Source of the DNA: Agromyces flavus
GTDB lineage: Bacteria; Actinomycetota; Actinomycetes; Actinomycetales; Microbacteriaceae
Reading direction: 5' to 3'
DNA length: 64,000 nucleotides
Assembly (NCBI RefSeq): GCF_900104685.1
Contig: NZ_LT629755.1
Location: 2,790,001-2,854,000, forward strand
Shown: in pieces, positions 35,966 through 44,682 of the stretch
Layout of the letters: every line of letters begins with the position of its first letter
How positions within the stretch are numbered: position 1 is the stretch's first letter
Program-made: the position numbers and the translations under genes
Notes under the pieces: generated by a model
The model's database searches: none
Told to the model about the DNA's origin: nothing
Seen by the model: the letters and a program-made list of their open reading frames with translations, nothing else

Positions 35966-37009
35966 GTGGAACCATCCGAGACCGACCCCGCCGCCGCGCC
36001 GACCGAGCCGCCCGCCGACTCCGTCGTCACCAACGGCCCGGCCCGCGCCGACGACACCGCGCTCGACGAGTGGCGGGCGGACGACGAGTCCGCGACACTG
36101 CCCCGCATCCCGCGGTGGGTGTGCCTGCTCGTCGGCATCGCCGCGGCCGCGATCGGCCTGCTGCCCTGGCTCATCACGGGCATGCGGTTGCCGCTGCAGA
36201 ACCTGTGGGCGACCGAGACGCTGCCCGACGACATGCCCGTGGCCCTGCTGCCGTTCAGCCAGTACGCGCTGACCCTCATCGTCGCGGTGCTCGTCACGGG
36301 GGCCGCGATCGCCGGCATCGCGATCAGGGCAATGGGCCGTCGCCGACCGCGGTTCGGGGTCGTCCTCGCGCTCGTCGGACTGCTCGTCGTGCAGGTCACC
36401 GCGGTCGTGCAGACCTCCGTCGTCGTGAACCAGGGGCTCGAGCAACGCTGGGAGTCCGACCTGTACCTCGCCGCGTTGGTCGGCGTCTCCGCGCTCTCGA
36501 CGCTCGTCGGCGTGCTCGTGATGCTGCTCATCGCCGCCGCGCCGCGCGCCGGTGCGGTCATCGGCCTGAGCATCGCGGCGGTGGCCTCGATGTCGTGGTT
36601 CACGGGGCTCATCGTCCCGTTCGGCAGCGTTCAGGCGACCGAGCTGTCGCCGCTGCTGGACCTCGTCCGCTGGATCCCGCCGATCCTCGTCGGCGCCGCC
36701 ATCGCGTGGGGCGGCGTGAACACGGTCGGGCGGGTGATCGCGGCCCTGATCGGCCTGATCCTGCTGTGGGTGGCGCCCGCGCTCATCACCGCCGTCAGCA
36801 TGGCCGCGGGCAGTCGGGTGCTTGCGAAGGACCCGCCGGAGATGATCGACTACGCCGTCGACGTGTTCGGCATGGCGCTGACCCAGCCGAGCGTGGTCAT
36901 CCCGCCACTGGTCGTCGCCGTCGTCGTCGCGGTCATCGGGCTGGTTCTGCGCGCCATCCTGCGACGATCGCGGGCCCGGACGCGCGCCAGCACCGCCGAC
37001 ACCGTCTAG
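35966..37009 (+). CDS. Polytopic membrane protein, unknown function
   Basis: The 347-residue protein has an acidic, disordered N-terminus (about 48 residues) and then about seven or eight hydrophobic segments, beginning WVCLLVGIAAAAIGLLPWLITGM and ending VIPPLVVAVVVAVIGLVLRAIL, with a short basic Arg/Thr tail. I recognise no transporter or enzyme motif. It is a single gene after the M28 terminator, and its end overlaps the convergent LacI gene by 4 bp. The start codon is weakly supported. Confidence 0.7.
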   Translation: MEPSETDPAAAPTEPPADSVVTNGPARADDTALDEWRADDESATLPRIPRWVCLLVGIAAAAIGLLPWLITGMRLPLQNLWATETLPDDMPVALLPFSQYALTLIVAVLVTGAAIAGIAIRAMGRRRPRFGVVLALVGLLVVQVTAVVQTSVVVNQGLEQRWESDLYLAALVGVSALSTLVGVLVMLLIAAAPRAGAVIGLSIAAVASMSWFTGLIVPFGSVQATELSPLLDLVRWIPPILVGAAIAWGGVNTVGRVIAALIGLILLWVAPALITAVSMAAGSRVLAKDPPEMIDYAVDVFGMALTQPSVVIPPLVVAVVVAVIGLVLRAILRRSRARTRASTADTV

Positions 37010-38019
37010 CGCCGCGCCGCGGTCGACTCCCGCACGACCAGCTCGGGCTGGAACTGCACCTGGTCGGGAACGAAATCGTCACCCTGCCGGGCCTCGCGCA
37101 GCAGCAGGTCGACCGCCGTGTGACCGATGAGCCATGCCGGCTGCCGAATCGAGGAGAGCGGCACCACCGCGGCCTGCGCGAAGTCGATGTCGTCGTAACC
37201 GACGAGGGCGACATCCTCGGGCACCTTCACGGACCCGAGCATCACCAGCGCCTGCAGCACGCCCATCGCGAGCAGGTCGTTGGCCGCGAAGACCGCGTCG
37301 GGGCGATCGCCCGGGGCCCGATCGCGGATCCGCTCGCCCGCGGCCCGGCCCTCGAGCACGGTGGTGCCCTCGGTCTCGATGACCTCGAGTGTCACGCCCG
37401 GCGTCTCGGCGGCGGCACGGCGCGCGCCCTCGAGCCGGTCGGCCACCTGGCGGATGCTCGTCGGCCCCCCGATGAAGGCGATGCGGCGGCGTCCGGACTC
37501 CACGAGGTGCCGCACGGCGAGCGCGCCCCCGACCACGTCGTCGACGGCGACCGACGAGAAGCTGCGGTCCTCGGCTTCGCGGTCCACGAGCACGACGGGC
37601 ACGCCGCGCGCGCGGAGGCGTGCCAGCCGCGGAAGGTCGTCGGCCATGGGCGAGATGAGCACGCCGTGCACGCGCTGCTCCTCGAAGAGGTCGAGGTAGG
37701 CGCGCTCGCGGTCGGCGTTCTCGTCGCTGTTGCCGAGCAGGATCGTCATGCCGTCCTCGGCGGCGCGATCCTCGGCGCCGCGCGCGACGTCGGTGAAGAA
37801 GGGGTTGCGCACGTCGAGCACGACGAGGCCGATCGATCGGCTGCGGCCCGCCCGAAGCTGCCGCGCGGCGTCGTTGCGCACGAAGCCGAGCTCGTCGATC
37901 GCGGCGAGCACCCGCGCGACGGTGTCGGGCGAGACCTTCTCTGGCCGGTTCAGCACGTTCGACACCGTGCCGACCGAGACGGATGCCGCGGCTGCGACGT
38001 CGCGCACGCTCACCGCCAT
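37006..38019 (-). CDS. LacI-family regulator of the rhamnose island (first of two)
   Basis: The 337-residue regulator has the LacI head (SVRDVAAAASVSVGTVSNVLNRPEKVS) and hinge (AARQLRAGRSR), then an effector domain with VVLDVRNPFF, LVDREAED, FIGGPTSIRQV and VGYDDIDFAQAAVVPLSSIRQP. The last two segments resemble rhamnose-type LacI regulators, though this cannot be proven by eye. AGGAGG lies 8 nt before the ATG. It follows the GH78 gene by 86 bp in the same direction, so it may be the last gene of the importer operon. The target operators are not identified. Confidence 0.86.
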   Translation of the reverse strand: MAVSVRDVAAAASVSVGTVSNVLNRPEKVSPDTVARVLAAIDELGFVRNDAARQLRAGRSRSIGLVVLDVRNPFFTDVARGAEDRAAEDGMTILLGNSDENADRERAYLDLFEEQRVHGVLISPMADDLPRLARLRARGVPVVLVDREAEDRSFSSVAVDDVVGGALAVRHLVESGRRRIAFIGGPTSIRQVADRLEGARRAAAETPGVTLEVIETEGTTVLEGRAAGERIRDRAPGDRPDAVFAANDLLAMGVLQALVMLGSVKVPEDVALVGYDDIDFAQAAVVPLSSIRQPAWLIGHTAVDLLLREARQGDDFVPDQVQFQPELVVRESTAARR

Positions 38020-38105
38020 GACCGTCCTCCTGTCGTCGCCGCGCTCCCCCGGCTCCTCCAATGATCGCAGCCGAGCGCCGCTCGAAGCGGAGCCGCCCCG
38101 CCGGA

Positions 38106-40190
38106 TCAGCCGATCGGCCATTCCACGACCGTCGGACCATGGTCGACGCGATCGCCGCGGACGAGCGCGGTCCCGGCGGGCACGTCGACCGAGACGCGGT
38201 CCGCGTCGACCCGGACGACGAGGTCGCCCACCGGAAGCGGAATCACCGCGCTCGCCCAGTCGAGCCCGCCGAGGCGCGGGGCGACCTCGAAGCGCGACCA
38301 GCCGTCGGCGAGCGGCCGTACTCCGAGCACGGCCTCGGGCAGGATCGCGGCCGGCCCCGCCGACCACGCGTGGCAGAGGCTTCGCCCGTACGGGCGCCCG
38401 TACATCTCGAACGGCGATCCGTCGGTCGCCGCCTCCTCCCAGAACGTGCCCGGCCCCGCGTCGAGCATGTCGCCCCAGACGTCCCGCACCTCGTCGAGCG
38501 CGACATTCGACCAGCCGGCGGCCAGGAGCGCGCGGAGCCGGAAGGCCGTCATGAACGGGGTCCCCGCCGTGCCCTCCCGGATCGATGCGACGACGCCGGC
38601 CGGTACGTCGACGGGGTGCAGTCCCGCGAGCACCGCGAGGAAGTTCGCATACGGCGCGCGCGAGGCGGACTCGTCGGCGTCGAGGTAATCGGCCCAGCGT
38701 CCGGCGTCGGCGAGCCATCCGCGCGCCCGCACGGTCGACTCGAGGGCGTCGGCGAGCTCACCCCATCGCACCGCGCCGGGGTGACCGACTCGCGCGAGCA
38801 CCCGCTGGGCGCTGCGCAACGCCCAGGCCCAGAGCATCTGCAGGGCGACCGGGTCGCGCCCGTGCTCGAGCGCCAGGCCCCAGTCGAGGAACACCGACCC
38901 CGGCCCGGAGTCGACGAATCCGCCGGGCTGCGCCTCGGGTCGGAACACGCCGTCGGCATCGGCGTGCCTGGCGAGCTCGCCGACGAAGGCGTCGATCCGA
39001 GCGGCCTCCCGTCGGGCGTGGGCGACGTCGCCGAAGTACCGCACGTAGAGGTCGGTGTTCACGACGTGCCACAGCGAATAGTCGGCGATGCCGTTGACGT
39101 AGCCGTGCTCGGGCCGCCCGAGCGCGACGAGCCCGTCGGCGATCACCTGCCCGTCGCCCAGCGCGAACGCGTTCGCGAGCGTGCTGAGCGCCTGGTCGCC
39201 GGCCCACGGCATGCGGTCGCGCTTGATGCCGTCGATCATGAGGCCCTGGTCGCACAGGCGCAGCGTGTACTGGGCGGCCGCCCAGATGCGGGTCAGCCGC
39301 TCGTCGGAACAGGCGAACGCGCCCGTGCGGCCGAGCGGCGCGACCTCGGCGCGCACCGGGATCACGGGCGGCGCGTCATCCGCCGACACGGCCAGGTACC
39401 TGAAGCCGAGCGGATGTCGCGTGGTCCAGCCGCCCACCGGCGCGGCCACGATCTCGTGGCGGGTCTCGCGTTCCGACTCGTCGGCGAGCGCCTCCGCGAT
39501 GCTCTCGCCGCTGCCCACGACGGGCGCGCGCTCGATATCGAGAAGCGGTCGTCCGAGCACCGGAGCGCCGACGTCGTATCGTCCGTCGGCGCCGCGGACC
39601 GCCGCGACCGCGACCATGCCCGGCGGGTCGAGGTGCGGGGCGCGCACGCCTCCGTGCCGGACAGCGACCCGCTCGAACGGGCCCTGGTCGACGCTCGCGG
39701 TCCACTCTCCGAGCGGAGCGTCCGCCGGCACGCCGATCGCGGGTGCCCCGCCCGGTTCCGCGACCACGTCGAATTCCACGACCGACCCGGCCGCGGGGAG
39801 CACGACCTCGATGCGGTCGCCCACCTGGCGCATCGACTCGGATCCGGTCGGCCCCGCGACATCCGGCCCCGCACCTTCGAGCACGAGCACCGCGACATCC
39901 GCCCGCCCCTCGACCAGCACGCGCGCCGGGCCGGCCGCCGTCGCGACCGCCCGGAACCGCACGCGCGAAGCCGGACGGCCGTGGTTGCGCGGGTAGTGCA
40001 CGTTCCGGTTCGCCGCGAAGCCGTCGTCGACGAGCCGCACCAGCAGCGCCAGCGGGTACTGTTCGGGCCCGTACATCCAGTCGTGCGTCGAAGCCCGCGG
40101 TACGACGTCGGCGTCGTCGAACGGCTGCGGCGAGCGCGCCCGCACCCACCGCCGCAGCTCCTCGGCGGAGTGCGGCGGCCCCTCCGCCAC
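38106..40190 (-). CDS. Alpha-L-rhamnosidase-like glycoside hydrolase (GH78)
   Basis: The 694-residue enzyme has N-terminal beta-sandwich domains and a C-terminal (alpha/alpha)6 barrel. The barrel carries LMIDGIKRDRMPWAGDQALS, the GH78 pattern in which acidic residues of the DG-x-KRDR segment act in catalysis, and later FLDWGLALEHGRD and SPFEMYGRPYGRSLCHAWSAGP. There is no signal peptide, so it works on imported rhamnosides. GTG at 40190 follows the permease stop by 2 bp and it is the fourth gene of the importer operon. It differs clearly from the second GH78 enzyme at 44683. Confidence 0.85.
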   Translation of the reverse strand: MAEGPPHSAEELRRWVRARSPQPFDDADVVPRASTHDWMYGPEQYPLALLVRLVDDGFAANRNVHYPRNHGRPASRVRFRAVATAAGPARVLVEGRADVAVLVLEGAGPDVAGPTGSESMRQVGDRIEVVLPAAGSVVEFDVVAEPGGAPAIGVPADAPLGEWTASVDQGPFERVAVRHGGVRAPHLDPPGMVAVAAVRGADGRYDVGAPVLGRPLLDIERAPVVGSGESIAEALADESERETRHEIVAAPVGGWTTRHPLGFRYLAVSADDAPPVIPVRAEVAPLGRTGAFACSDERLTRIWAAAQYTLRLCDQGLMIDGIKRDRMPWAGDQALSTLANAFALGDGQVIADGLVALGRPEHGYVNGIADYSLWHVVNTDLYVRYFGDVAHARREAARIDAFVGELARHADADGVFRPEAQPGGFVDSGPGSVFLDWGLALEHGRDPVALQMLWAWALRSAQRVLARVGHPGAVRWGELADALESTVRARGWLADAGRWADYLDADESASRAPYANFLAVLAGLHPVDVPAGVVASIREGTAGTPFMTAFRLRALLAAGWSNVALDEVRDVWGDMLDAGPGTFWEEAATDGSPFEMYGRPYGRSLCHAWSAGPAAILPEAVLGVRPLADGWSRFEVAPRLGGLDWASAVIPLPVGDLVVRVDADRVSVDVPAGTALVRGDRVDHGPTVVEWPIG

Positions 40191-40192
40191 GG

Positions 40193-41023
40193 TCAGCCCT
40201 TCACGGCACCGGACGTCATGCCGGCGACGATCTGGCGCTGGAAGATGATGTACATGATCAGCGGCGGGATGGTGATCAGCAGGATGTCGGCGAAGAGCAG
40301 GTTGAACGAGCTCACGGCCTGCGCCCGGTAGTTGAACGTCGTGAGCTGCACCGTCGCGTTGTCCTCGCCCGGGAGGAAGTACAGGGCGAAGGCGAAGTCG
40401 TTGAAGACGGTCACGGACTGCACGACGATCACCGTGACGATGACCGACTTGAGCAGCGGGAAGATCACACGGAAGAACAGCTTGATCGAGCCCGCGCCGT
40501 CGATGATCGCCGCCTCGTCGAGCTCGCGGGGGATCGTCGCGACGAAGGCGCGGAACAGCAGGATGCAGAACGACAGGCCGAAGGCGACGTGCACGGCGAT
40601 GAGGCCGACCAGGGTCTTGAAGAGCCCCAGCCCCTGCAGCACCCAGATCGTCGGCACGACGGCCGGCGGGATGATGAGTCCCGCCAGGACGAGGCCGTTG
40701 ACGACCGGGTTCCATCGCGACCGGCGACGCTGCACGACGTAGCCGACCATGGCGCCGAGCACGACCATGATCGAGACGGCGCCCACCGTGAGGATCGCGC
40801 TGTTGAGGAACGCGCGCACCAGGAGGAAGTCGCGGTTCTCGATCACAGCGATGAGGTTGTCCCAGAGGACCCATTCGGTGGGCCACGTGAACTCGAGGAA
40901 CGACGCCTCAGCCTGGGTCTTGCCGGCGGTGAACACGATGAACGCGAACGGCACGATGAACACGACGATCGCGACGAGGATGGCGGCACTGCCCGCTCCC
41001 CAGCGCCAGGCGACGCTTCTCAC
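40193..41023 (-). CDS. ABC sugar permease (MalG type), rhamnoside importer
   Basis: The 276-residue permease has six predicted membrane helices and the EAA coupling loop ELDEAAIIDGAGSIKLFFRVIFPLLKS. It ends QRQIVAGMTSGAVKG, as MalG-type subunits do. GTG at 41023 overlaps the preceding permease stop (GTGA). It forms the channel with the MalF-type partner. No ATPase gene is nearby. Confidence 0.9.
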   Translation of the reverse strand: MRSVAWRWGAGSAAILVAIVVFIVPFAFIVFTAGKTQAEASFLEFTWPTEWVLWDNLIAVIENRDFLLVRAFLNSAILTVGAVSIMVVLGAMVGYVVQRRRSRWNPVVNGLVLAGLIIPPAVVPTIWVLQGLGLFKTLVGLIAVHVAFGLSFCILLFRAFVATIPRELDEAAIIDGAGSIKLFFRVIFPLLKSVIVTVIVVQSVTVFNDFAFALYFLPGEDNATVQLTTFNYRAQAVSSFNLLFADILLITIPPLIMYIIFQRQIVAGMTSGAVKG

Positions 41024-41958
41024 TGCTCCGCCTCCTTCCGGTTGAGCCACCACGAGAGCGGGTAGATGATCGCGGCCACGACGACGAAGAGCACGACGTT
41101 GCCGGCGGTCGAGAGGCCGAAGAACCCGGCCTGGTACTGCTTGTAGACCACGGAGGCGAGCACGTCGCTCGTGAAGCCGGGGCCGCCGCCGGTCATCGTC
41201 CAGATGAGGTCGAACGAGCGGAGCCCGCCGATCAGCGAGAGCAGCACGACGGTGACGGTCGCGGGGCGGAGCAGGGGCAGCGTGATGTGCCGGAAGGTGT
41301 TCCACGAGCCGGCGCCGTCGACCTTCGCCGCCTCGAAGTACTCGGCGGGGATGGCCACCATGCCGGCGATGTAGATGAGGGTCGCGAGTCCGACGCCCTT
41401 CCAGACGTCGACGAGGGCCACCGAGATCAGTGCGAGCGACGGGTCGGTGAGCCATCCGGGTCCCGTGATGCCCACTGCGGCCAGCGCCTCGTTGATCGGG
41501 CCGCCGAACGGGTCGAGGAGCACCTGGAACAGGATGCCGACCCCGATCGTGCTCACGAGCACCGGGAAGAACACCGTGGCGCGGAGGAACCCGCGGCCGA
41601 TGATCTGCGAGCTGAGGAAGACCCCGAGCAGCAGGCCGAGCACGACCTTGAGCCCGGAGGTGAGGAAGGCGTAGATGAAGGTGTTGACGAAGCCCGTGAC
41701 GAGCTGCGGCTCCTGGAAGAACCGTACGAAGTTGTCGAAGCCGATGAACTCGACGTCGAACAGGGTCCACCGCGTGAGCGAGAAGTAGAACGAGGCGATG
41801 GTCGGGACCAGGAAGAGGACGACGTAGAACACGCCGGCGGGGATGAAGAACCACGTCGGGTACGGGCTCCTCATGGGCTTGCGCTTGCGCGGCTCACGCG
41901 GCGTCTTCGCCGCGGAGTCCGCGGTCGCGGGGCGGCCTGGGGCCGTCGCGGTGGTCAT
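41020..41958 (-). CDS. ABC sugar permease (MalF type), rhamnoside importer
   Basis: The 312-residue permease has a basic cytoplasmic N-terminus, about six membrane segments (first PTWFFIPAGVFYVVLFLVPTIASF) and an EAA loop (YFEAAKVDGAGSWNTFRHITLPLLRPA). It is second in the operon, separated from the binding-protein gene by 74 bp that contain a strong hairpin. It partners the MalG-type subunit encoded next. Confidence 0.9.
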   Translation of the reverse strand: MTTATAPGRPATADSAAKTPREPRKRKPMRSPYPTWFFIPAGVFYVVLFLVPTIASFYFSLTRWTLFDVEFIGFDNFVRFFQEPQLVTGFVNTFIYAFLTSGLKVVLGLLLGVFLSSQIIGRGFLRATVFFPVLVSTIGVGILFQVLLDPFGGPINEALAAVGITGPGWLTDPSLALISVALVDVWKGVGLATLIYIAGMVAIPAEYFEAAKVDGAGSWNTFRHITLPLLRPATVTVVLLSLIGGLRSFDLIWTMTGGGPGFTSDVLASVVYKQYQAGFFGLSTAGNVVLFVVVAAIIYPLSWWLNRKEAEQ

Positions 41959-41978
41959 GGTGGTTCTCCCGGATGAGG

Positions 41979-42010
41979 CCGCGGGGCGGGGTGACGACCC
42001 CGCCCCGCGG
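41979..42010 (-). promoter_or_regulatory. Intercistronic hairpin after rhamnoside-binding protein gene
   Basis: A perfect 14-bp all but GC-only stem (41979-41992 with 41997-42010, CCGCGGGGCGGGGT) closes a 4-nt loop, GACG. It lies between the binding-protein stop and the first permease, the same position as the hairpin at 22651. It probably lowers permease expression relative to the binding protein. Confidence 0.75.
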
Positions 42011-42032
42011 CGTTCGTTTGGTGAAGCGCGGC

Positions 42033-43358
42033 CTACCAGCCCTCGAGGCCGAGCTGCTGCGCCTGCTTCTTGACATCCTCGTCGTACTGGGCGGCGCCGT
42101 CCTCAGCCGAGGTGATGCCGGAGCCCACGGCGACCGTGATCTGCTCGAGGGCCGGGCCCTTGATCGGCGAGAGGAACTCGAGGGCGAGGTTGGTCTTGCC
42201 ATCGTCGAAGTACGGCTGCATGTCCGAGACCATCGCGGGGACGTCCTCGGGCAGCTCGCAGCCGTCGATCACGTACGGGCCCTGCGCCGCAGTCGTCTCC
42301 GACTGGATGTCGCAGCTCTCGGGCGTGGTGAGGAACTCGAGGAACTTCTGCGCCGCCTCGAGCTTGGCGCCCTCGGTCGACTTGGGGACGTAGACCGTGT
42401 TCGTCGGCATCCAGACCGTGAGGCCGTTGGTGCCCGCGTCGGGGCCGGGGAGCGGGAAGGTGCCGACGACATCGGCCGCCTCGGGGTTCGTCGTCATCAG
42501 CTGCGAGGCGGCGAACGTGAGGATCGGGTACTGCGCGCCCTCACCGGTCGCCACCATGCTCACGCCGTCGGGGTACTTCGCCGACGCGAAGTCCTCGTTG
42601 AGGAGCTTCTTGTCGAACACCTCCTGCAGGTGCTCGAACCCGGCGAGCGCCGGCTCGTCGACGTACTTGGCCTTGTTCTCGGTGTACTTCTGGGCCCAGT
42701 CGGGGTCGTCGGCGAGCACGTTGTTGAAGTCGCCGAGGACGAAGAGCTGGGAGGTCCAGGTGTCGCCGTAGGTCTGGACGATCGGAGCGGCCACGCCGGC
42801 CTCCTTGATCGCCTCGGAGTTCGAGATGAACTCGTCCCACGTCTCGGGGATCTCGAGCCCCAGCTGCTCGTAGATGTCCTTGTTGTAGATGACGGCGCCG
42901 GCCATCGACTGGCCCATCGGAACGCCGTACACGCCGTTGTCGGTCGAGACGCTCTTGATGAAGTTCTCGTCGAACTTGTCGACGTAGTCCTGATCGGCCA
43001 GGTTGACGAGCGTCTGGTCGGGGCTCAGCGCCTGCATCAGCGACCCCGAGTTGTACTGGAAGATGTCGTTCATCTCACCGGTGGACAGGCGCGTCTTGAC
43101 GACGTTGTCGCCGTCGGCGCCCTGGGGACGGGTCTCGACCTCGATCGTGATGTCGGGGTTGTCCTTCATGAACGCGTCGGCGAGGGCCTCGGCCGTCGCG
43201 ACCGTGGCCTCGGTGTTGTCGGTCAGGAACGAGAGTGTCACGGGACCACCCTCATCGTCGGAGCCGCCGCCGGCACTGCAGCCGGCGAGCGCGAGCGACA
43301 GGGCGAGACCGCCTGCGCCGAGGGCGACGAGCGTGCGCCGCGGGGTACGGGGGACCAT
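42033..43358 (-). CDS. ABC sugar-binding lipoprotein of the rhamnose island
   Basis: The 441-residue family 1 solute-binding protein has a lipoprotein signal (lipobox LALAGCSA). The mature protein opens with GGPVTLSFLTDNTE, has YNKDIYEQLGLEIPETWDEF in the hinge region and LNEDFASAKYPDGVSMVATGEGAQYP in the C-lobe. It should bind L-rhamnose or a rhamnoside outside the membrane. The ATG at 43358 is preferred because GGAGGTAGAGAAG precedes it; ATGs 6 and 9 codons upstream are in frame. It is the first gene of the leftward operon. Confidence 0.88.
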   Translation of the reverse strand: MVPRTPRRTLVALGAGGLALSLALAGCSAGGGSDDEGGPVTLSFLTDNTEATVATAEALADAFMKDNPDITIEVETRPQGADGDNVVKTRLSTGEMNDIFQYNSGSLMQALSPDQTLVNLADQDYVDKFDENFIKSVSTDNGVYGVPMGQSMAGAVIYNKDIYEQLGLEIPETWDEFISNSEAIKEAGVAAPIVQTYGDTWTSQLFVLGDFNNVLADDPDWAQKYTENKAKYVDEPALAGFEHLQEVFDKKLLNEDFASAKYPDGVSMVATGEGAQYPILTFAASQLMTTNPEAADVVGTFPLPGPDAGTNGLTVWMPTNTVYVPKSTEGAKLEAAQKFLEFLTTPESCDIQSETTAAQGPYVIDGCELPEDVPAMVSDMQPYFDDGKTNLALEFLSPIKGPALEQITVAVGSGITSAEDGAAQYDEDVKKQAQQLGLEGW

Positions 43359-43430
43359 CTTCTCTACCTCCATGTAAAGCAACTGCGCTGTTGTGTGCGC
43401 CGACGGGTTCTCGGTGCTGTGGCGCGGCCC

Positions 43431-43521
43431 ACGTTACGAGCCTCAGGTTCCGTTTGTCAACCGATCTACACAGATTGTTTGAAACGATTTATGACTGGCG
43501 CGGCCGAAATGTGTAGATCGG
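43431..43521. promoter_or_regulatory. Divergent rhamnose control region: promoter, long inverted repeat, LacI box
   Basis: A leftward promoter is visible: TTGACA (43460 to 43455, minus strand), 18 nt, TAACGT (43436 to 43431). Directly upstream, 12-bp arms CCGATCTACACA (43461-43472) and TGTGTAGATCGG (43510-43521) form a perfect inverted repeat with a 37-nt spacer. The spacer holds TTGAAACGATTTA (43479-43491), nearly identical to the box before rhaM at 47410. The region separates the binding-protein operon from the LacI gene at 43600. The two sets of sites may serve two different regulators. Confidence 0.78.
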
Positions 43522-43599
43522 TCTATCCCAGACGCCGCAAGCGTGTATGGTGACACCGAGGCAGCGCCTCCGGCCGACGACGGCGAAAGGGGATGAGGG

Positions 43600-44631
43600 G
43601 TGACCAGAGCCCGAGCAGCGACCATCGAGGACGTCGCACGCGAGGCCGGAGTCTCGCGCGCCGCCGTCTCCAAGGTCATCCGAAACGCCTACGGCGTGAG
43701 CCCGTCGATGCGCGACCGCGTGAACGCCGCGATCGAGGCGCTCGACTACCGCCCGCGCGTCGCAGCCAGGGCCATGCGCGGCGCGACCTTCACGCTCGGC
43801 ATCGAGCTCCCCCACATCGGCAACCCGTTCTTCACCAAGATCGTCGCGGGAGCGACGGCGACCCTGCAGGGCACCGAGTACCAGCTGATCATCGCGCCCG
43901 CCGACTTCGACGGCGAGGAGGGCGTGCGCGCCCTCGGCGCGCTCGCCGACCGCCAGGTCGACGGCATCGTGGCGATCTCGCCGCTCGTCTCGCCCGAATG
44001 GCTCGAACGGCTGGCCGCCCGCGTGCCCGTGGTCATGATCGGGCGCCACGACCGCTCGGCCGCCTACGACACGGTCACCGGCGACGACACCGAGGGAACG
44101 CGCCTCGCGATGGAGCACCTGTTCGAGCTCGGGCACCGTCGCATCGTCCACCTCACGCGGAGCGAGGAGGTGACGCAGCCGGGCTCGGGCACGCCGCACG
44201 CGATGCGACTCGAGCAGTACCTCGCGAGCATGCGCAACGCCGGGTTCGGCGACGACATCCGCGTCGTGCGCACCGGCATGACCGAGGAGTCGGCGCGTCT
44301 CGACACGCTCGCGCTGCTCGACGACGAGGTGCCCACGGCGATCTTCGTCGGCAACGACGAGCTCGCGCTCGGCACCCTCCGGGCCATCGGCGAGCACGGT
44401 CTCTCGCCCGCCGACGTGTCCGTCGTCGGCTACGACGACGTCGACATCGCCAGCCACCCGGCGATCTCGCTCACGAGCGTCGACCAGTCGGGCGTGGCCA
44501 TGGGCGAGCGGGCCATCCGACTGCTCCTCGAGCGCATCGCGGGCCGCACCGAGCCCGTCCACTTCTCCGTCGAGCCCACCCTGAGGGTGCGCGGATCCAC
44601 GCGGCCGGCTGCGGCGCGCCACATCGACTGA
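43600..44631 (+). CDS. LacI-family regulator of the rhamnose island (second, RhaR candidate)
   Basis: The 343-residue regulator has the LacI DNA-binding head (TIEDVAREAGVSRAAVSKVIRNAYGVS) and a sensor domain with TLGIELPHIGNPFF, MIGRHDRSAAYD and VVGYDDVDIASHPAISLTSVDQSG. GTG at 43600 follows AAAGGGGA. It is divergent from the importer operon and leads the catabolic genes, the usual position for the pathway's own repressor. TTGAAACGATT boxes at 43479 and 47410 are good operator candidates. The effector is presumably rhamnose or an early intermediate. Confidence 0.88.
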   Translation: MTRARAATIEDVAREAGVSRAAVSKVIRNAYGVSPSMRDRVNAAIEALDYRPRVAARAMRGATFTLGIELPHIGNPFFTKIVAGATATLQGTEYQLIIAPADFDGEEGVRALGALADRQVDGIVAISPLVSPEWLERLAARVPVVMIGRHDRSAAYDTVTGDDTEGTRLAMEHLFELGHRRIVHLTRSEEVTQPGSGTPHAMRLEQYLASMRNAGFGDDIRVVRTGMTEESARLDTLALLDDEVPTAIFVGNDELALGTLRAIGEHGLSPADVSVVGYDDVDIASHPAISLTSVDQSGVAMGERAIRLLLERIAGRTEPVHFSVEPTLRVRGSTRPAAARHID

Positions 44632-44682
44632 TCATAGGAACGGCCCGAGCGGCGTTCCCGGCACCCCCATGGAAGGACGCGG

